Position numbers and translations under genes: made by a program. From the NCBI GenBank assembly GCA_943325745.2, contig CALPQP020000053.1, positions 1-5,863 of the forward strand: 5,863 bases of DNA, read 5' to 3'. The notes beneath the pieces were generated by a model that saw only the letters and a program-made list of their open reading frames with translations, did not search any database and had not been told where the DNA came from. This document shows, piece after piece, positions 1-5,863 of this stretch. Within the stretch, counting starts at the first letter, position 1; every line of letters begins with the position of its first letter. The DNA is from Gulosibacter massiliensis. Its GTDB lineage: Bacteria; Actinomycetota; Actinomycetes; Actinomycetales; Microbacteriaceae.

Positions 1-1032
1 AATGGGGTAAGCAGCCGAAACGAGCAGGTCAGAGTACGTCTTCGCAGTCTTGAGGTTGAGAACGCCCTTGCGCGAACATCCCGCTATCGCGGCGCTCCCG
101 ATGCGATCGTCGCCTGGGTAAGACGGGTAAGACCCGTCTATTGAGAGATCGCCGGCATATACGAGTTGTGCGGGGTGCGGAGCCGCACAATCGACCACGG
201 TAAATGTTGAGTCCCACGCGGTGTCGAACGGATCGAGGCATTCGCCTCCGAAAAGGTCGCTGAACGCATATTCGCCTGGCGGCTGAGCGGTCGTCTGGGA
301 TGCGGGTACGTCAATGCCTTCCGGGGTCGGTTCGGCAGCCGGTGAAGCCACAAGGCGGCCCGCAAGGAATGCTCCGATCGAAACGATGACGACAACTATT
401 CCGCCAACGATTAACAGCAGACGCTGTCGTAATTTCGCATCGTCGGCGGGTTTCGATTCGCGAGTGGGTTTCGGCGCCTTGGGCTGGGGACTAACCGGCA
501 AAGCCGAGATCGGAACCGTCGCGGCTGACGTGACTGTCGACGAAAAAAGCGCGTCGATGAGATCGATTCCATTCGTGTCTTCCGACGGAGTGGACGGCGG
601 CGTGACGCCATTGGCAATGGGCGCAATGGGCTCGAGCACAGCGTTCGCTGGCAAATCAACCGCATCGAGCGTCTCGGTCGGTGGGTAATCGGTCGCCACG
701 GTCGGAAGCGGGTGATCCAGCGGAACGATCGGCTCAAACAATGTGACCGGAGGCATGTCCTCGGTCTCGAAATCGAGGTCGAGGTCGTGTCGGTTCGATG
801 GCGTCTCGACCGACTCCTGCGGAACTTTTTGAGTGATTGGAGCATCCGACTCAATCGGCACAACTGGTTCGTTGGATGCAGTGTTACCCGTCGGGGTCAA
901 GCCGGCAAAAGGGTTGACCACCGGCCGGGCGGCTTCGGGGACTGTTCCGTTGTCGCCTTGGATGGCACGATCGAACGCATCTTTGAGCCAGTCGACGTCG
1001 TCGCGGGCGTCGTCGTTGTCTTTGTCCGTCAT
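1..1032 (-). CDS. Septum-formation-type single-pass membrane protein (3' end outside window)
   Basis: My own translation of the minus strand from the ATG at 1032-1030 gives 344 codons with no stop before the left edge, so the C-terminus is missing. Residues 1-200 are acidic and rich in Pro, Thr and Val, probably disordered and cytoplasmic (starts MTDKDNDDARDDVDWLKDAF). A basic patch (KLRQR, 200-204) precedes one hydrophobic helix at about 205-228 (LLLIVGGIVVVIVSIGAFLAG), and then a Pro/Thr linker. Residues 263-295 carry GECLDPF...VVDCAAPHPAQLVYAG, with a further Cys at 319. The C...VxCxxPHxxQ/E pattern is typical of the actinobacterial septum-formation family (PF13845-like), an extracellular Cys-bonded domain often placed after one membrane helix. 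The start overlaps the pyrE stop as ATGA, so translation is probably coupled; only a weak GGGG lies upstream. The direct role is unknown: the family name suggests cell division, but evidence is thin. The gene call is firm and the family call fairly good. Confidence 0.85.
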   Translation of the reverse strand, partial: MTDKDNDDARDDVDWLKDAFDRAIQGDNGTVPEAARPVVNPFAGLTPTGNTASNEPVVPIESDAPITQKVPQESVETPSNRHDLDLDFETEDMPPVTLFEPIVPLDHPLPTVATDYPPTETLDAVDLPANAVLEPIAPIANGVTPPSTPSEDTNGIDLIDALFSSTVTSAATVPISALPVSPQPKAPKPTRESKPADDAKLRQRLLLIVGGIVVVIVSIGAFLAGRLVASPAAEPTPEGIDVPASQTTAQPPGEYAFSDLFGGECLDPFDTAWDSTFTVVDCAAPHPAQLVYAGDLSIDGSYPSYPGDDRIGSAAIAGCSRKGVLNLKTAKTYSDLLVSAAYPI

Positions 1033-1580
1033 GACGGCAACCCCAAATCACTCAGTGAAATCGCCGCACGATATTCGTATCCGGCGGCCTCGATGACTTC
1101 CCTCGCGCCTGTGTTTCGGTCCACAACAACGGCGATGGCAACGACAGTCGCGCCCACCTTTTCCAGGGCTGCCGCGGCGGCGAGGGGTGATCCACCGGTC
1201 GTTGACGTGTCTTCGAGGACGATGACGCGCTTGCCCTCAAGGTCGGGGCCTTCGACCTGCTTACCGCGGCCGTGGTCTTTGGGCTGTTTGCGAACGACGA
1301 AGGCATCGTACGCTTTGCCTTTCAGGACACCCCGGTGCAAAACGGCCGAAGCAATCGGGTCAGCGCCCATGGTGAGTCCGCCCACGGCCGCGATGTCGGG
1401 GAAGTCTGAGATGAGGTCGACCATGACGTCACCAATCAGCGGGGCTACCCGGTGGTCGAGGCTGACCCGGCGTAGGTCGATGTAATACGTCGCCTGTGCA
1501 CCACTCGTCAGCGTGAAATCGCCGAAAAAAACTGCATTGTCCTTGATGAGTGACGCAAGTTGCGAGCGGTCGTCGGGCAT
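1029..1580 (-). CDS. pyrE: Orotate phosphoribosyltransferase
   Basis: A complete 183-residue protein, close to the usual length of bacterial OPRTases of the actinobacterial type. It converts orotate plus PRPP to orotidine 5'-monophosphate, the fifth step of de novo UMP synthesis, in the cytosol. The phosphoribosyltransferase signature with the PRPP-binding acidic pair is VIVLEDTSTTGG at residues 119-130. The flexible catalytic loop is visible as VVRKQPKDHGRGKQVEG at 95-111, including the conserved Arg-Lys and Lys-x-His-Gly. The N-terminal FTLTSGAQATYYIDLR (22-37) is the usual orotate-side segment, and GGLTMGADPIA (67-77) follows the family pattern. The ATG at 1580 lies directly after a -10-like hexamer, with GGGGGA abutting the start codon too closely for a normal ribosome site, so the mRNA is probably leaderless. 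It shares a divergent gap with xth and overlaps the downstream membrane-protein gene by 4 bases. No missing key residue was seen. Confidence 0.96.
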   Translation of the reverse strand: MPDDRSQLASLIKDNAVFFGDFTLTSGAQATYYIDLRRVSLDHRVAPLIGDVMVDLISDFPDIAAVGGLTMGADPIASAVLHRGVLKGKAYDAFVVRKQPKDHGRGKQVEGPDLEGKRVIVLEDTSTTGGSPLAAAAALEKVGATVVAIAVVVDRNTGAREVIEAAGYEYRAAISLSDLGLPS

Positions 1581-1586
1581 TCCCCC

Positions 1587-1592
1587 AGCCTA
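1587..1592 (-). promoter_or_regulatory. Putative -10 element of a leaderless pyrE promoter
   Basis: The minus strand reads TAGGCT here, matching the TAnnnT form common in actinobacterial housekeeping promoters. Six bases separate it from the pyrE ATG at 1580, which would place the transcription start on the start codon itself. No convincing -35 is visible at 16-18 bases spacing (GAGAGT at about 1609-1614 is weak). This is inferred from position and pattern only. Confidence 0.42.
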
Positions 1593-1601
1593 TCGAACGC
1601 C

Positions 1602-1607
1602 TAAACT
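1602..1607 (+). promoter_or_regulatory. Putative -10 element of a leaderless xth promoter
   Basis: TAAACT fits the TAnnnT pattern and lies 7 bases before the GTG at 1615, so transcription would begin at or beside the start codon. No ribosome-binding site is visible before that GTG, which agrees with a leaderless message. The -35 region (about 1579-1584, inside the pyrE start) does not match the consensus. This is inferred from position and pattern. Confidence 0.45.
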
Positions 1608-1614
1608 CACTCTC

Positions 1615-2445
1615 GTGCGCATTGCAACCTGGAACATCAACTCGATTCGAACGCGAGTCGAACGCGTCGTCGACTGGTTGGCAGCGAGCGACATTGATGT
1701 ACTCGCCCTGCAAGAAACGAAGTGCCGCGACGACCAGTTCCCGCGGACAGCGCTCGAGGCCGCAGGCTACGACATCGTGTGCCACGGGTTGTCGCAGTGG
1801 AACGGTGTCGCCTTTGTCTCGAGACTTCCGATGTCAGACGTCACCGTCGGGTTCGACGGGATGCCTGGTTTCGCCAAGGACCACGACGGGGATGACCCGC
1901 CGCTCGAAGCCCGCGCCATCGGCGTCACGGTTGAGGGCGTTCGCCTCTGGAGCCTCTACGTCCCGAACGGTCGGTCGCTCGACGACCCTCACTTCGACTA
2001 CAAACTTCGTTGGCTCGAGGCTCTGCGAACATCGACCGCGACAGAAATGGCGACGTTCGATCAGCTCGCCATCATGGGGGATTTCAACATCGCTCCGTTT
2101 GACGATGACTGCGGTGACCCGCGGATGGTCCCGGGGTTGTCAACACACATATCGCCCGTCGAGCGGGAATCGTTTGCGAAGTTCCAGGCGATAAACCTGA
2201 CCGACTGCGTGCGACCGCGCGTTCCCGAGGGTTACACCTATTGGGACTACAAAAACTTATCGTTCCCGCGCAATGAGGGTCTGCGCATCGACTTCATCCT
2301 GGGGTCGCCTGCATTCGCGTCGAGTGTCACTGACGCCTTCATCGACCGAGATCAGCGCAAGGGTGAACAGCCGAGCGACCACGTTCCGGTCGTTGTCGAA
2401 ATCGGTGGTTCGGGCGATGATGATGACCGACCGATGTTTTGGTAA
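1615..2445 (+). CDS. xth: Exodeoxyribonuclease III / AP endonuclease
   Basis: A 276-residue protein of the Xth (ExoIII) branch of the exonuclease-endonuclease-phosphatase fold. This Mg-dependent enzyme cuts DNA 5' of abasic sites and trims 3' blocks in base-excision repair. Catalytic residues are all visible: N7 (ATWNINS), E34 (LQETKC), Y115 (SLYVPNGR), D156 and N158 (GDFNIAP), D226 (RIDFIL), and D255-H256 (SDHVPV). These match the E. coli set (N7, E34, Y109, D151, N153, D229, D258, H259) in order and near-spacing. The frame is open back to 1513, but the family begins at (M/V)RIATWN, so I chose GTG at 1615; a longer start would overlap pyrE. The C-terminus is unusual, ending GDDDDRPMFW, an acidic run then Pro and aromatics, resembling the tip of SSB. 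A DUF2470-like gene follows 21 bases downstream and is probably co-transcribed. Confidence 0.95.
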   Translation: MRIATWNINSIRTRVERVVDWLAASDIDVLALQETKCRDDQFPRTALEAAGYDIVCHGLSQWNGVAFVSRLPMSDVTVGFDGMPGFAKDHDGDDPPLEARAIGVTVEGVRLWSLYVPNGRSLDDPHFDYKLRWLEALRTSTATEMATFDQLAIMGDFNIAPFDDDCGDPRMVPGLSTHISPVERESFAKFQAINLTDCVRPRVPEGYTYWDYKNLSFPRNEGLRIDFILGSPAFASSVTDAFIDRDQRKGEQPSDHVPVVVEIGGSGDDDDRPMFW

Positions 2446-2466
2446 TGAACGAAAGGAAACCGAATC

Positions 2467-2742
2467 ATGGCTCTCGACCCCACTGATGTCCGCGGTGTCT
2501 GCGATTACATGAACGACCCGTCGATGGCCGACCACATGCGATTTATGGCGGAAAAGCTGGCGGGAGCCGAACTCGAATCAACCGTGTTGTTGGTCGACAT
2601 CACGGAATCAACCGGCGTTTTCTCGATTGAAAAGAACGGCGATACCCGCGAGGCTTCGATTCCGTGGACGTTCCCCGTCACGAATCGCGACGACATGAAG
2701 TCGGCTCTCTTCGCGCTCCTCGACAAAGCCTTGCTCGGCTGA
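2467..2742 (+). CDS. Small DUF2470-like protein
   Basis: A 91-residue acidic soluble protein with no signal peptide or membrane segment. A clear ribosome site, AAAGGA at 2452-2457, lies 9 bases before the ATG and supports both gene and start. The order of elements recalls the DUF2470 domain (PF10615), found alone in actinobacteria and as the C-terminal half of HugZ-type haem-utilisation proteins: an N-terminal helix with an M-N-x-D-H-like motif (here YMNDPSMADHM, residues 14-24), a helix ending in AGAE (32-35), a beta section (STVLLVDITESTGVFSI, 38-54), then IPWTFPVTNRDDMKSAL (64-80). The motif has a three-residue expansion between MND and the later DH, so the match is imperfect. It follows xth by 21 bases and converges on the nitroreductase gene. 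A haem or flavin link would be a guess; no function is assigned. That the gene is real is well supported, the family only moderately. Confidence 0.72.
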   Translation: MALDPTDVRGVCDYMNDPSMADHMRFMAEKLAGAELESTVLLVDITESTGVFSIEKNGDTREASIPWTFPVTNRDDMKSALFALLDKALLG

Positions 2743-2768
2743 ACCGGTTGCAGAGAAATGTCGAAGGG

Positions 2769-3332
2769 TTAGCGCACGACCTCGGTCAGAGGCTTCCGCT
2801 CGCGCGGCCCCGTCTCAGCATCGCGCCGATCCTCGGGAAGTTTGTTCGGGTCACCCAGCGCACCGACAGCAATCAGGGACACAATCTCCCACGGCTCGGT
2901 AACGCCCAGTGCAATTGTGAGTGCGTCGATATCGAACCCACCCATTTGATGGGTCATGTGGCCATCCGCGGTCGCCTGAATCGTGAAGTGCGCAACTGAC
3001 TGTCCGAGGTCGTAGCGCGCATAGGCGTTGTCTCGACCGGAAGCGGTGTGGGTATTCGCAACAGTTACGACGAGAGCGCTCGCGTCGGGCGCCCACCCCG
3101 CGTTGAACCCCGAGAGATCGTTGACGATTTTCGCGAAGGTCTCGTCACCGCGATAGCCGACAATGAACTGCCATGGCTGAAGGTTGTTCGCTGACGGTGC
3201 CCACCGTGCGGCCTCGAATGCCGGACCCAAATCGGCAGAGGTGAGGACCGCTGTCGGATCGAAGGAGCGTGGGCTCCAGCGGTTCGCCATGGCGTCGTTG
3301 ATGGGGTACTCGGTAACTGCTCGCTTGCTCAT
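2769..3332 (-). CDS. Nitroreductase-family FMN oxidoreductase
   Basis: A 187-residue protein, normal for short nitroreductase-fold enzymes, which bind FMN as dimers and use NAD(P)H to reduce nitro compounds, quinones or other acceptors. The family signs are NRWSPRSFD (residues 17-25, FMN phosphate-binding Arg and Ser), ARWAPSANNLQPWQF (42-56), ARYDLGQSVAHFTIQA (105-120), the glycine-containing IAVGALGD (154-161) and the C-terminal RERKPLTEVV (177-186). The frame is open back to 3443, but those extra 37 residues would be read through the end of clpB. I chose ATG at 3332 because AAAGGA lies 4 bases upstream (3342-3337) and the family similarity begins there. It starts 22 bases after the clpB stop with no terminator between them, so it is probably the last gene of an hspR-clpB unit and may be heat-inducible. 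The physiological substrate cannot be told from the sequence. Confidence 0.92.
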   Translation of the reverse strand: MSKRAVTEYPINDAMANRWSPRSFDPTAVLTSADLGPAFEAARWAPSANNLQPWQFIVGYRGDETFAKIVNDLSGFNAGWAPDASALVVTVANTHTASGRDNAYARYDLGQSVAHFTIQATADGHMTHQMGGFDIDALTIALGVTEPWEIVSLIAVGALGDPNKLPEDRRDAETGPRERKPLTEVVR

Positions 3333-3336
3333 GATG

Positions 3337-3342
3337 TCCTTT
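3337..3342 (-). promoter_or_regulatory. Ribosome-binding site deciding the nitroreductase start
   Basis: The minus strand reads AAAGGA, four bases before the ATG at 3332. It selects this start over the upstream in-frame ATG at 3443, which lies inside clpB. Confidence 0.65.
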
Positions 3343-3354
3343 GTGTATTTGGGG

Positions 3355-5508
3355 TCAGGGGATGTTGCGGGAAACGGTGAGTGAGTCACCATCGGACGCC
3401 ACATCAACCACAACCGAATCGCCATCAGAAATGTTCCCGGCAATCAGGGCGGTGGCGAGTCGGTCATCTATTTCGTGTTGCATCAGTCGACGAAGAGGGC
3501 GGGCGCCGTAGATCGGGTCGTACCCGCGTTCCGATAGCCACATGCGCGCGCCAGGGGTGACGCCAAGAGTGAGGCGGCGATCCCCTAGGCGGCCGGCGAG
3601 GCGGTCCACGGTGATGTCGACGATGCGCTGGAGGTCGTCACTCGTGAGCGGCGCAAACACCACAATGTCGTCTAGGCGATTGACGAACTCGGGCTTGAAC
3701 ACCTGTCGAACCGTCTCGTTGACGGCAATCTTCTTGTCCTCCCACGACAGGTCGGGGTCGACAAGGAAGTTCGAGCCGAGATTCGATGTGAGGCTGAAAA
3801 TCGTGTTGCGGAAGTCCACGGTTCGTCCCTGACCGTCCGTCAGCCGGCCGTCGTCGAACACCTGCAACAGCAGATCGAACACCTCGGGGTGAGCCTTTTC
3901 GACCTCGTCGAGAAGAACAACCGAATACGGGCGGCGGCGAACGGCTTCGGTCAACTGACCACCCTGTTCGAACCCGACATAGCCGGGAGGCGCGCCGATC
4001 AGGCGCGACACCGAGAACTTCTCGCCGTATTCGCTCATGTCGACGCGAATCAGGGCCTTCTCGTCATCGAACAGATAGTCCGCGAGCGCCTTGGCGAGTT
4101 CGGTCTTGCCGACACCGGTCGGTCCGAGGAACAGAAACGAGCCGGTCGGTCGATTCGGGTCCGAGACACCGGCGCGACTACGACGGACAGCGTCGGACAC
4201 CGCGCGAACGGCGTCCTCTTGGCCGACGAGTCGTTTAGCGAGTTCCCTTTCGAGGCTCAGCAGTTTTTCGGTTTCGCCCTGTGTGAGTTTGTCGACCGGG
4301 ATTCCCGTCCACGCCGCAACGACCGCAGCGATGTCCTCCTCGGTCACACGATCGTTGACCATGCGATCGCCGACCTGTTCGCCCGATTCTGCTGACGCGA
4401 TTGCCGCCTCAAATCCGGGAATGACCTCGTAGTTGATCTTGGACGCTTTTTCGTAGTCGCCCTCACGCATTGCGAGATCAAGTTCGATTCGCGCATCATT
4501 GAGTTTTGTCATCAAGTCGCCAACGCCCTGCAGCGACGCCTTTTCGGCATCCCAGCGTTTCTGAAGTTCAGCAAGCGCCACTCGCTTGTCGTCGAGTTCG
4601 CCGCGCAGTTTAGAGAGACGATCTTTGGATGCGTCGTCCTTTTCCTTCTTCAAGGCGAGTTCTTCGATCGTGAGGCGATCGACGAGTCGGCGCAATTCGT
4701 CAATCTCGACGGGCGACGATTCAATCTCCATCTTGAGTCGGCTTGCCGCTTCGTCAATGAGGTCAATGGCCTTGTCCGGCAGTTGACGAGACGTGATGTA
4801 TCGATTCGACATCGTCGCGGCGGCAATGAGCGCGCTGTCGGCGATGACAACCCGGTGGTGTGCCTCATACCGCTCCTTAAGACCTCGCAGAATCGCAATA
4901 GTGTCTTCGACGCTGGGCTCGCCGACATAAACCTGTTGGAAACGGCGTTCGAGCGCCGCATCCTTTTCGATGTTCTCGCGGTATTCGTCAAGGGTCGTTG
5001 CGCCGATCAAACGAAGTTCGCCCCGTGCGAGCATCGGTTTGAGCATGTTGGCGGCCGCTACGGAACCTTCTCCTCCACCCGCACCCATGAGGGTGTGAAG
5101 TTCATCAATGAAGGTGATGACGCGACCGTCAGACTCATCAATTTCTTTCAGCACTGCCTTGAGGCGTTCCTCAAACTCGCCGCGAAACTTGGCCCCCGCG
5201 ACGAGAGCCGCGAGGTCGAGCGAGACGATTTGCTTGCCCTTGAGACTGTCGGGAACGTCACCAGCGATAATGCGCTGTGCGAGGCCCTCGACGACAGCGG
5301 TTTTGCCGACGCCCGGTTCGCCAATGAGAACGGGGTTGTTCTTGGTTCGGCGCGTGAGCACCTGGGTAATGCGACGGATCTCGGCGTCCCGCCCGATAAC
5401 GGGGTCGAGTTTGCCGGTCTGGGCAATCGCGGTGAGGTTCACTCCGTACTGTTCCAGAGCGGATTTCTGCTCGTCCTGCGAGGACGGGGCGCCTTGCATG
5501 TTAGCCAT
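3355..5508 (-). CDS. clpB: ClpB disaggregase lacking the N-terminal domain
   Basis: A 717-residue Hsp100 ATPase that, with DnaK, pulls proteins out of aggregates. From the N-terminus: a short linker (1-30); NBD1 with LDPVIGRD (34-41), Walker A GEPGVGKT (63-70), pore loop AKFRGEFE (106-113), Walker B FIDE (133-136) and arginine fingers ERRF (187-190); a long coiled-coil middle domain (about 255-385) with NYEVIP (359-364); NBD2 with Walker A GPTGVGKT (462-469), pore loop GYVG (509-512), Walker B LLDE (532-535), NRLDD (610-614) and sensor-2 GARPL (668-672). The long middle domain, and no IGF/IGL-type ClpP-docking loop, mark it as ClpB rather than ClpC or ClpA. Family members usually have about 860 residues; the two-repeat Clp_N domain is absent and cannot lie upstream, because hspR ends 17 bases before the start. 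ATG 5508 is set by a strong GAGGAG. In pore loop 1 the common Tyr is Phe108. Expected to be under HspR control in one transcript. Confidence 0.96.
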   Translation of the reverse strand: MANMQGAPSSQDEQKSALEQYGVNLTAIAQTGKLDPVIGRDAEIRRITQVLTRRTKNNPVLIGEPGVGKTAVVEGLAQRIIAGDVPDSLKGKQIVSLDLAALVAGAKFRGEFEERLKAVLKEIDESDGRVITFIDELHTLMGAGGGEGSVAAANMLKPMLARGELRLIGATTLDEYRENIEKDAALERRFQQVYVGEPSVEDTIAILRGLKERYEAHHRVVIADSALIAAATMSNRYITSRQLPDKAIDLIDEAASRLKMEIESSPVEIDELRRLVDRLTIEELALKKEKDDASKDRLSKLRGELDDKRVALAELQKRWDAEKASLQGVGDLMTKLNDARIELDLAMREGDYEKASKINYEVIPGFEAAIASAESGEQVGDRMVNDRVTEEDIAAVVAAWTGIPVDKLTQGETEKLLSLERELAKRLVGQEDAVRAVSDAVRRSRAGVSDPNRPTGSFLFLGPTGVGKTELAKALADYLFDDEKALIRVDMSEYGEKFSVSRLIGAPPGYVGFEQGGQLTEAVRRRPYSVVLLDEVEKAHPEVFDLLLQVFDDGRLTDGQGRTVDFRNTIFSLTSNLGSNFLVDPDLSWEDKKIAVNETVRQVFKPEFVNRLDDIVVFAPLTSDDLQRIVDITVDRLAGRLGDRRLTLGVTPGARMWLSERGYDPIYGARPLRRLMQHEIDDRLATALIAGNISDGDSVVVDVASDGDSLTVSRNIP

Positions 5509-5514
5509 GGTTTT

Positions 5515-5520
5515 CTCCTC
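5515..5520 (-). promoter_or_regulatory. Strong ribosome-binding site deciding the clpB start
   Basis: GAGGAG on the minus strand, six bases before the ATG at 5508, is the best ribosome site in the window. It fixes the N-domain-less start and argues against the in-frame ATG at 5541, which lies inside hspR and has no comparable site. Confidence 0.85.
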
Positions 5521-5525
5521 TTTAC

Positions 5526-5863
5526 CTAGCGGTCGCGCCACGGAAACGGTCGCCAGACGACGACCTGATTGGACTTTTGTGAACGAGTGCCGGCTCGAAG
5601 CGAGACAACCTCGCCGCCTGTCCCCGCAGCAAACACGCGTGTCCCGGGACGCGCGATCATCGCGTCGGCGAGGAGTGATTCGAGCTCGCGAACACGCTGG
5701 TTGAGGTCGGTGACGGTGTTTTCAAGTTCAAGGATCCGGCGAATCCCCTCGAGGTTGAGCCCTTCGTTCGAGAGGCGCTGAACCTCGCGCAATTGGACAA
5801 TGTCCCGCATCGAATAACGACGGGTGCGGCCAGCGGTTCTACCCGGTGACACGAGCCCGAGCC
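5526..5863 (-). CDS. hspR: HspR, MerR-family heat-shock repressor (5' end outside window)
   Basis: The reading frame enters from the right edge and stops at TAG (5528-5526), leaving the last 112 residues or so. HspR represses chaperone genes in actinobacteria by binding HAIR inverted repeats, with DnaK as co-repressor. The visible part starts in the winged-helix region, [17 protein letters not shown], then [20 protein letters not shown], which is the second half of a MerR-type DNA-binding domain. A heptad-like stretch follows ([20 protein letters not shown]), and the end carries the HspR-like [16 protein letters not shown] at 5852 is internal: it falls in GLVSPGR and homologous codons continue upstream, so it should not be taken as the start. 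In many actinobacteria hspR closes a dnaK-grpE-dnaJ-hspR operon, so those genes may lie just beyond the window. clpB follows after 17 bases. No HAIR operator is visible within the window. Confidence 0.93.
   Translation of the reverse strand, partial: LGLVSPGRTAGRTRRYSMRDIVQLREVQRLSNEGLNLEGIRRILELENTVTDLNQRVRELESLLADAMIARPGTRVFAAGTGGEVVSLRAGTRSQKSNQVVVWRPFPWRDR

Noticed and set aside
712..1485. 257-codon open frame on the plus strand
   Set aside because: It lies antisense across pyrE and the membrane-protein gene, has low-complexity Ser/Thr/Arg composition and no recognisable domain. It is a shadow of GC-rich codon use.
1513..1614. Longer N-terminus for exonuclease III from ATG 1513
   Set aside because: It would overlap the pyrE coding start. 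The added 34 residues have no ExoIII similarity, and the family begins at the RIATWN segment.
2742..2749. AACCGGTT palindrome at the convergent junction as a terminator
   Set aside because: It has no loop and no T-tract, and the arms do not extend into a convincing stem. The 26-base gap 2743-2768 shows no clear terminator on either strand.
3333..3443. Upstream in-frame ATG 3443 for the nitroreductase
   Set aside because: It would be read through the last part of clpB in another frame. The extra residues lack family similarity, and AAAGGA precedes the ATG at 3332.
4783..5529. 248-codon open frame on the plus strand, antisense to clpB (also 3889-4395 and 5108-5704)
   Set aside because: The opposite strand encodes fully conserved ClpB residues, and these frames have no ribosome site or family resemblance.
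5509..5541. Upstream in-frame ATG 5541 for clpB
   Set aside because: It sits inside hspR with no ribosome site, while GAGGAG is ideally placed before ATG 5508. Even this start would not add an N domain.
5526..5852. Treating GTG 5852 as the true hspR start
   Set aside because: The Val codon is internal to a conserved GLVSPGR segment, and the frame continues in HspR-like codons to the window edge.
1..5863. HAIR or CIRCE heat-shock operators, mobile elements, CRISPR, RNA genes or a novel defence-type system
   Set aside because: No CTTGAGT-N7-ACTCAAG or CIRCE-like inverted repeat was seen. There are no transposase or integrase genes, no repeat arrays, and genes are packed with recognised or modestly recognised housekeeping families.

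Overview
The window looks like ordinary chromosome from a moderately GC-rich actinobacterium. The indicators are an HspR repressor next to clpB, a septum-formation-type membrane protein behind pyrE, an exonuclease III starting with GTG, and apparently leaderless divergent promoters. The protein styles, and a ClpB with no N-terminal domain, fit Microbacteriaceae or relatives best. That placement is an inference from recall and was not tested.

Layout: six protein genes plus one partial gene at the right edge fill the window almost completely, and no gene-free stretch exceeds 35 bases. Left block (minus strand, 1-1580): pyrE (1580-1029) is followed, with a 4-base ATGA overlap, by a single-pass membrane protein that runs off the left edge and carries the start of a septum-formation-type extracellular domain. 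Middle block (plus strand, 1615-2742): exonuclease III (xth), then 21 bases later a 91-residue DUF2470-like protein. The left and middle blocks diverge from a 34-base gap holding two back-to-back -10-like hexamers. Right block (minus strand, 2769-5863): hspR (5' end outside the window), then clpB after 17 bases, then a nitroreductase-family gene after 22 bases. All three are closely spaced and probably co-transcribed. The middle and right blocks converge across a 26-base gap.

How the genes work together: the right block is a protein-quality-control unit in which a MerR-type heat-shock repressor sits directly upstream of the disaggregase it is known to control in other actinobacteria, with a flavin oxidoreductase as a passenger. 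The other two blocks are housekeeping: pyrimidine biosynthesis, DNA base-excision repair and an envelope protein. There is no sign of mobile elements, CRISPR, RNA genes, defence systems or biosynthetic clusters. The points most worth attention are the natural N-domain-less ClpB, the hspR-clpB-nitroreductase order, the compact leaderless divergent promoter pair and an SSB-tail-like acidic C-terminus on exonuclease III.
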